Origin: Gammaproteobacteria bacterium
GTDB lineage: Bacteria; Pseudomonadota; Gammaproteobacteria; Chromatiales; Chromatiaceae
NCBI GenBank assembly: GCA_013041975.1
Contig: JABDQZ010000238.1
Span: 1-6,182, forward strand
DNA length: 6,182 nucleotides
Direction of reading: 5' to 3'
Shown in pieces: positions 4,982 through 6,182 of the stretch; positions within the stretch are counted from its first letter, which is position 1, and each line of letters begins with the position of its first letter. A program made the position numbers and the translations under genes. Below the pieces are notes generated by a model. It worked only from the letters and a program-made list of their open reading frames with translations, was not told the DNA's origin and did not search any database.

Positions 4982-5464
4982 TCAGCCCTTTTTGAAAATT
5001 CTCTCTTTTTCCCGCTTCCAGTCGCGGTCTTTTTCGGTTGCCCGTTTATCGTGTAGTTTTTTGCCTTTGGCAAGCCCGATTTCAAGCTTGGCCCGGCCTT
5101 TTTTCCAGTAAAGTGCAACCGGGACAAGCGCATAGCCTTTACGTTCCACCAGGCCGATCAGCTTATTGAGCTCTTCACGATGTAAAAGGATTTTTCGTGT
5201 GCGCGTCGGGTCCGATTTGACATGTGTGGAAGCCGAAGCAAGGGGCGTGATATGGCAGCCGAACAGGAATGCTTCTCCTTTCTGGATGACCACATAGGAC
5301 TCCTTCAGTTGCACACGATTATCACGCAGGCTTTTGGCTTCCCAGCCTTCAAGTACAAGGCCGGCTTCATATTTATCTTCAATAAAATATTCATGCCGTA
5401 CCTGCTTGTTAAGAGCAATGGTTGAGCTGGGCGCTTTAGGTTTTTTCTTCGGTTTCTTTGCCAT
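4982..5464 (-). CDS. smpB: SsrA-binding protein SmpB
   Basis: 160 aa, ATG 5464 to TGA 4982. The frame is open up to 5536, but 5464 gives the standard family start (MAKKPKKKPKAPSSTIALNK) and the normal length; an earlier start would overlap the divergent transporter gene. No strong Shine-Dalgarno is seen. SmpB is a small basic beta-barrel protein that binds the tRNA-like domain of tmRNA and carries it into the A site of stalled ribosomes. Family signatures visible: RHEYFIEDKYEAGLVLEGWE (about 23-42) with the EAKSLR motif, LHREELNKLIG (about 94-104), ALYWKKGRAKLEIGLAKGKK (about 117-136), and the C-terminal tail HDKRATEKDRDWKREKERI, which folds in the mRNA channel. Its RNA partner ssrA lies about 1 kb downstream on the same strand, after ppk2. 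Confidence 0.97.
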   Translation of the reverse strand: MAKKPKKKPKAPSSTIALNKQVRHEYFIEDKYEAGLVLEGWEAKSLRDNRVQLKESYVVIQKGEAFLFGCHITPLASASTHVKSDPTRTRKILLHREELNKLIGLVERKGYALVPVALYWKKGRAKLEIGLAKGKKLHDKRATEKDRDWKREKERIFKKG

Positions 5465-5525
5465 GTCGGCAATTGTATAATGAAATGCACATGAAACGAA
5501 TAAGCAGAAAACAGAGAACTGTATC
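5465..5525. promoter_or_regulatory. 61-bp divergent promoter region between smpB and the symporter gene
   Basis: On the plus strand a perfect TATAAT lies at 5476-5481 with only a weak -35 (TTTCTT, 5453-5458, 17-bp spacing); it would serve the symporter gene with a leader of about 38 nt. On the minus strand the same bases read TATACA (5479-5474), a possible -10 for smpB with a poor -35 and an almost leaderless transcript. The two elements overlap, so only one polymerase could occupy them at a time. Assignments are by eye. Confidence 0.45.
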
Positions 5526-6182
5526 ATGAGTGACAAGAAATCGATTCACGGCCAATGGTCATCGCGCCTGGTCTTCGTGCTGGCAGCAACCGGTTCAGCG
5601 GTTGGATTGGGTAATATCTGGAAGTTTCCCTACATCACGGGAGAAAATGGTGGTGGTGCTTTCGTACTGTTTTATCTGCTTTGTATTGCGCTGATCGGTA
5701 TTCCCATCATGATGGCCGAAATTGCTCTTGGACGTCGTGGTAGAAAAAGCCCAATTAATACCATGACCGACCTGGTCGAAGAGGAACAAAGGCCAAAAGC
5801 ATGGATTCTGCTTGGCTGGGGCGGTGTCCTAGCCGGTTTCCTGATCCTGTCTTACTACTCTGTCATTGCTGGTTGGGCCATGAGCTATGTTTTCAAAGCG
5901 GCATCCGGTGTATTTTCCGGCAGTGACGCAGAGTCAATTGGCGCCGTTTTTGGAGGAATGGTGGGTAATGCTGAGGGCCTGATTGCCTGGCATACGATTT
6001 TCCTGATTATGACCATGTTTGTTGTTGCAAGGGGTGTACGTGGCGGGCTCGAAAAAGCCGTGACTTTCCTGATGCCAGCGCTATTGGTGCTGTTGCTGAT
6101 TATGGTTGGGTATGCCCTTAACACAGGCGCTTTTGGTAAAGGTCTCGATTTTCTATTCCATGTGGATTTCAATGCACTGTTT
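5526..6182 (+). CDS. sodium-dependent transporter, NSS (SNF) family, 5' part
   Basis: ATG 5526 is open to the right edge (219 codons), so about half of a usual 440-500-aa protein is present. NSS proteins are LeuT-fold inner-membrane symporters that use the Na+ gradient to import amino acids or similar small amines. TM1 carries the family signature ATGSAVGLGNIWKFPY (about 21-36); Ala25 and Asn30 match the Na+-site residues Ala22 and Asn27 of LeuT. ENGGGAFVLFYLLCIALIGIP then leads into TM2 and the AEIALGRRGR loop. Further hydrophobic segments lie at about 98-120 (TM3), 155-170 (TM4) and 180-198 (TM5). The ribosome site is weak (AGAGA about 9 nt upstream). The gene is divergent from smpB. The substrate cannot be assigned from this part. 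Confidence 0.93.
   Translation, partial: MSDKKSIHGQWSSRLVFVLAATGSAVGLGNIWKFPYITGENGGGAFVLFYLLCIALIGIPIMMAEIALGRRGRKSPINTMTDLVEEEQRPKAWILLGWGGVLAGFLILSYYSVIAGWAMSYVFKAASGVFSGSDAESIGAVFGGMVGNAEGLIAWHTIFLIMTMFVVARGVRGGLEKAVTFLMPALLVLLLIMVGYALNTGAFGKGLDFLFHVDFNALF

Noticed and set aside
5885..6172. Minus-strand 95-aa frame.
   Set aside because: It is antisense to the transmembrane region of the symporter gene and has shadow-type composition.

Overview
The window looks like a chromosomal segment of a gammaproteobacterium, probably aquatic or marine. The evidence is a one-piece tmRNA gene encoding the gamma-type tag ANDDNYALAA, SmpB, a PPK2-type polyphosphate kinase, a DUF6279-type lipoprotein and a LeuT-fold sodium symporter. 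A Methylophaga-like or related lineage would fit the moderate GC and gene set, but that is a guess.

The right half (about 3581-6182) is conserved core sequence. On the minus strand, smpB, then ppk2, then ssrA lie head to tail. SmpB is the protein partner of tmRNA, so both halves of the trans-translation ribosome-rescue system sit here with a polyphosphate/nucleotide kinase between them. ssrA has its own promoter just after the ppk2 stop codon, and a strong intrinsic terminator. Divergent from smpB, after only 61 bp, is a sodium:neurotransmitter-symporter (NSS) gene that runs off the right edge.

The left half (1 to about 3580) is AT-richer and looks accessory. It holds, from left to right: a nearly complete DUF6279-type lipoprotein gene (minus, running off the left edge); a 104-bp segment bounded by 10-bp inverted repeats; a two-cistron mini-operon on the minus strand, in which a 22-aa leader ORF overlaps a 68-aa acidic helical protein by ATGA; a stretch of hairpins and palindromes without genes; a secreted CigR/RcnB-like protein (minus); a possible 40-aa small ORF (plus); and a 143-aa protein with a C-terminal membrane anchor (plus). 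Two diverged direct copies of a roughly 50-bp repeat (1701-1749 and 3303-3352) flank the CigR-like to tail-anchored segment. This region lies downstream of the ssrA 3' end, a classic integration target, but no integrase or att duplication was found.

No CRISPR array, complete insertion sequence or obvious defence operon is visible. The most unusual items are the ATGA-coupled leader ORF, the flanking repeat pair, the compact 18-bp palindrome at 1429-1446, and the position of ppk2 between smpB and ssrA.
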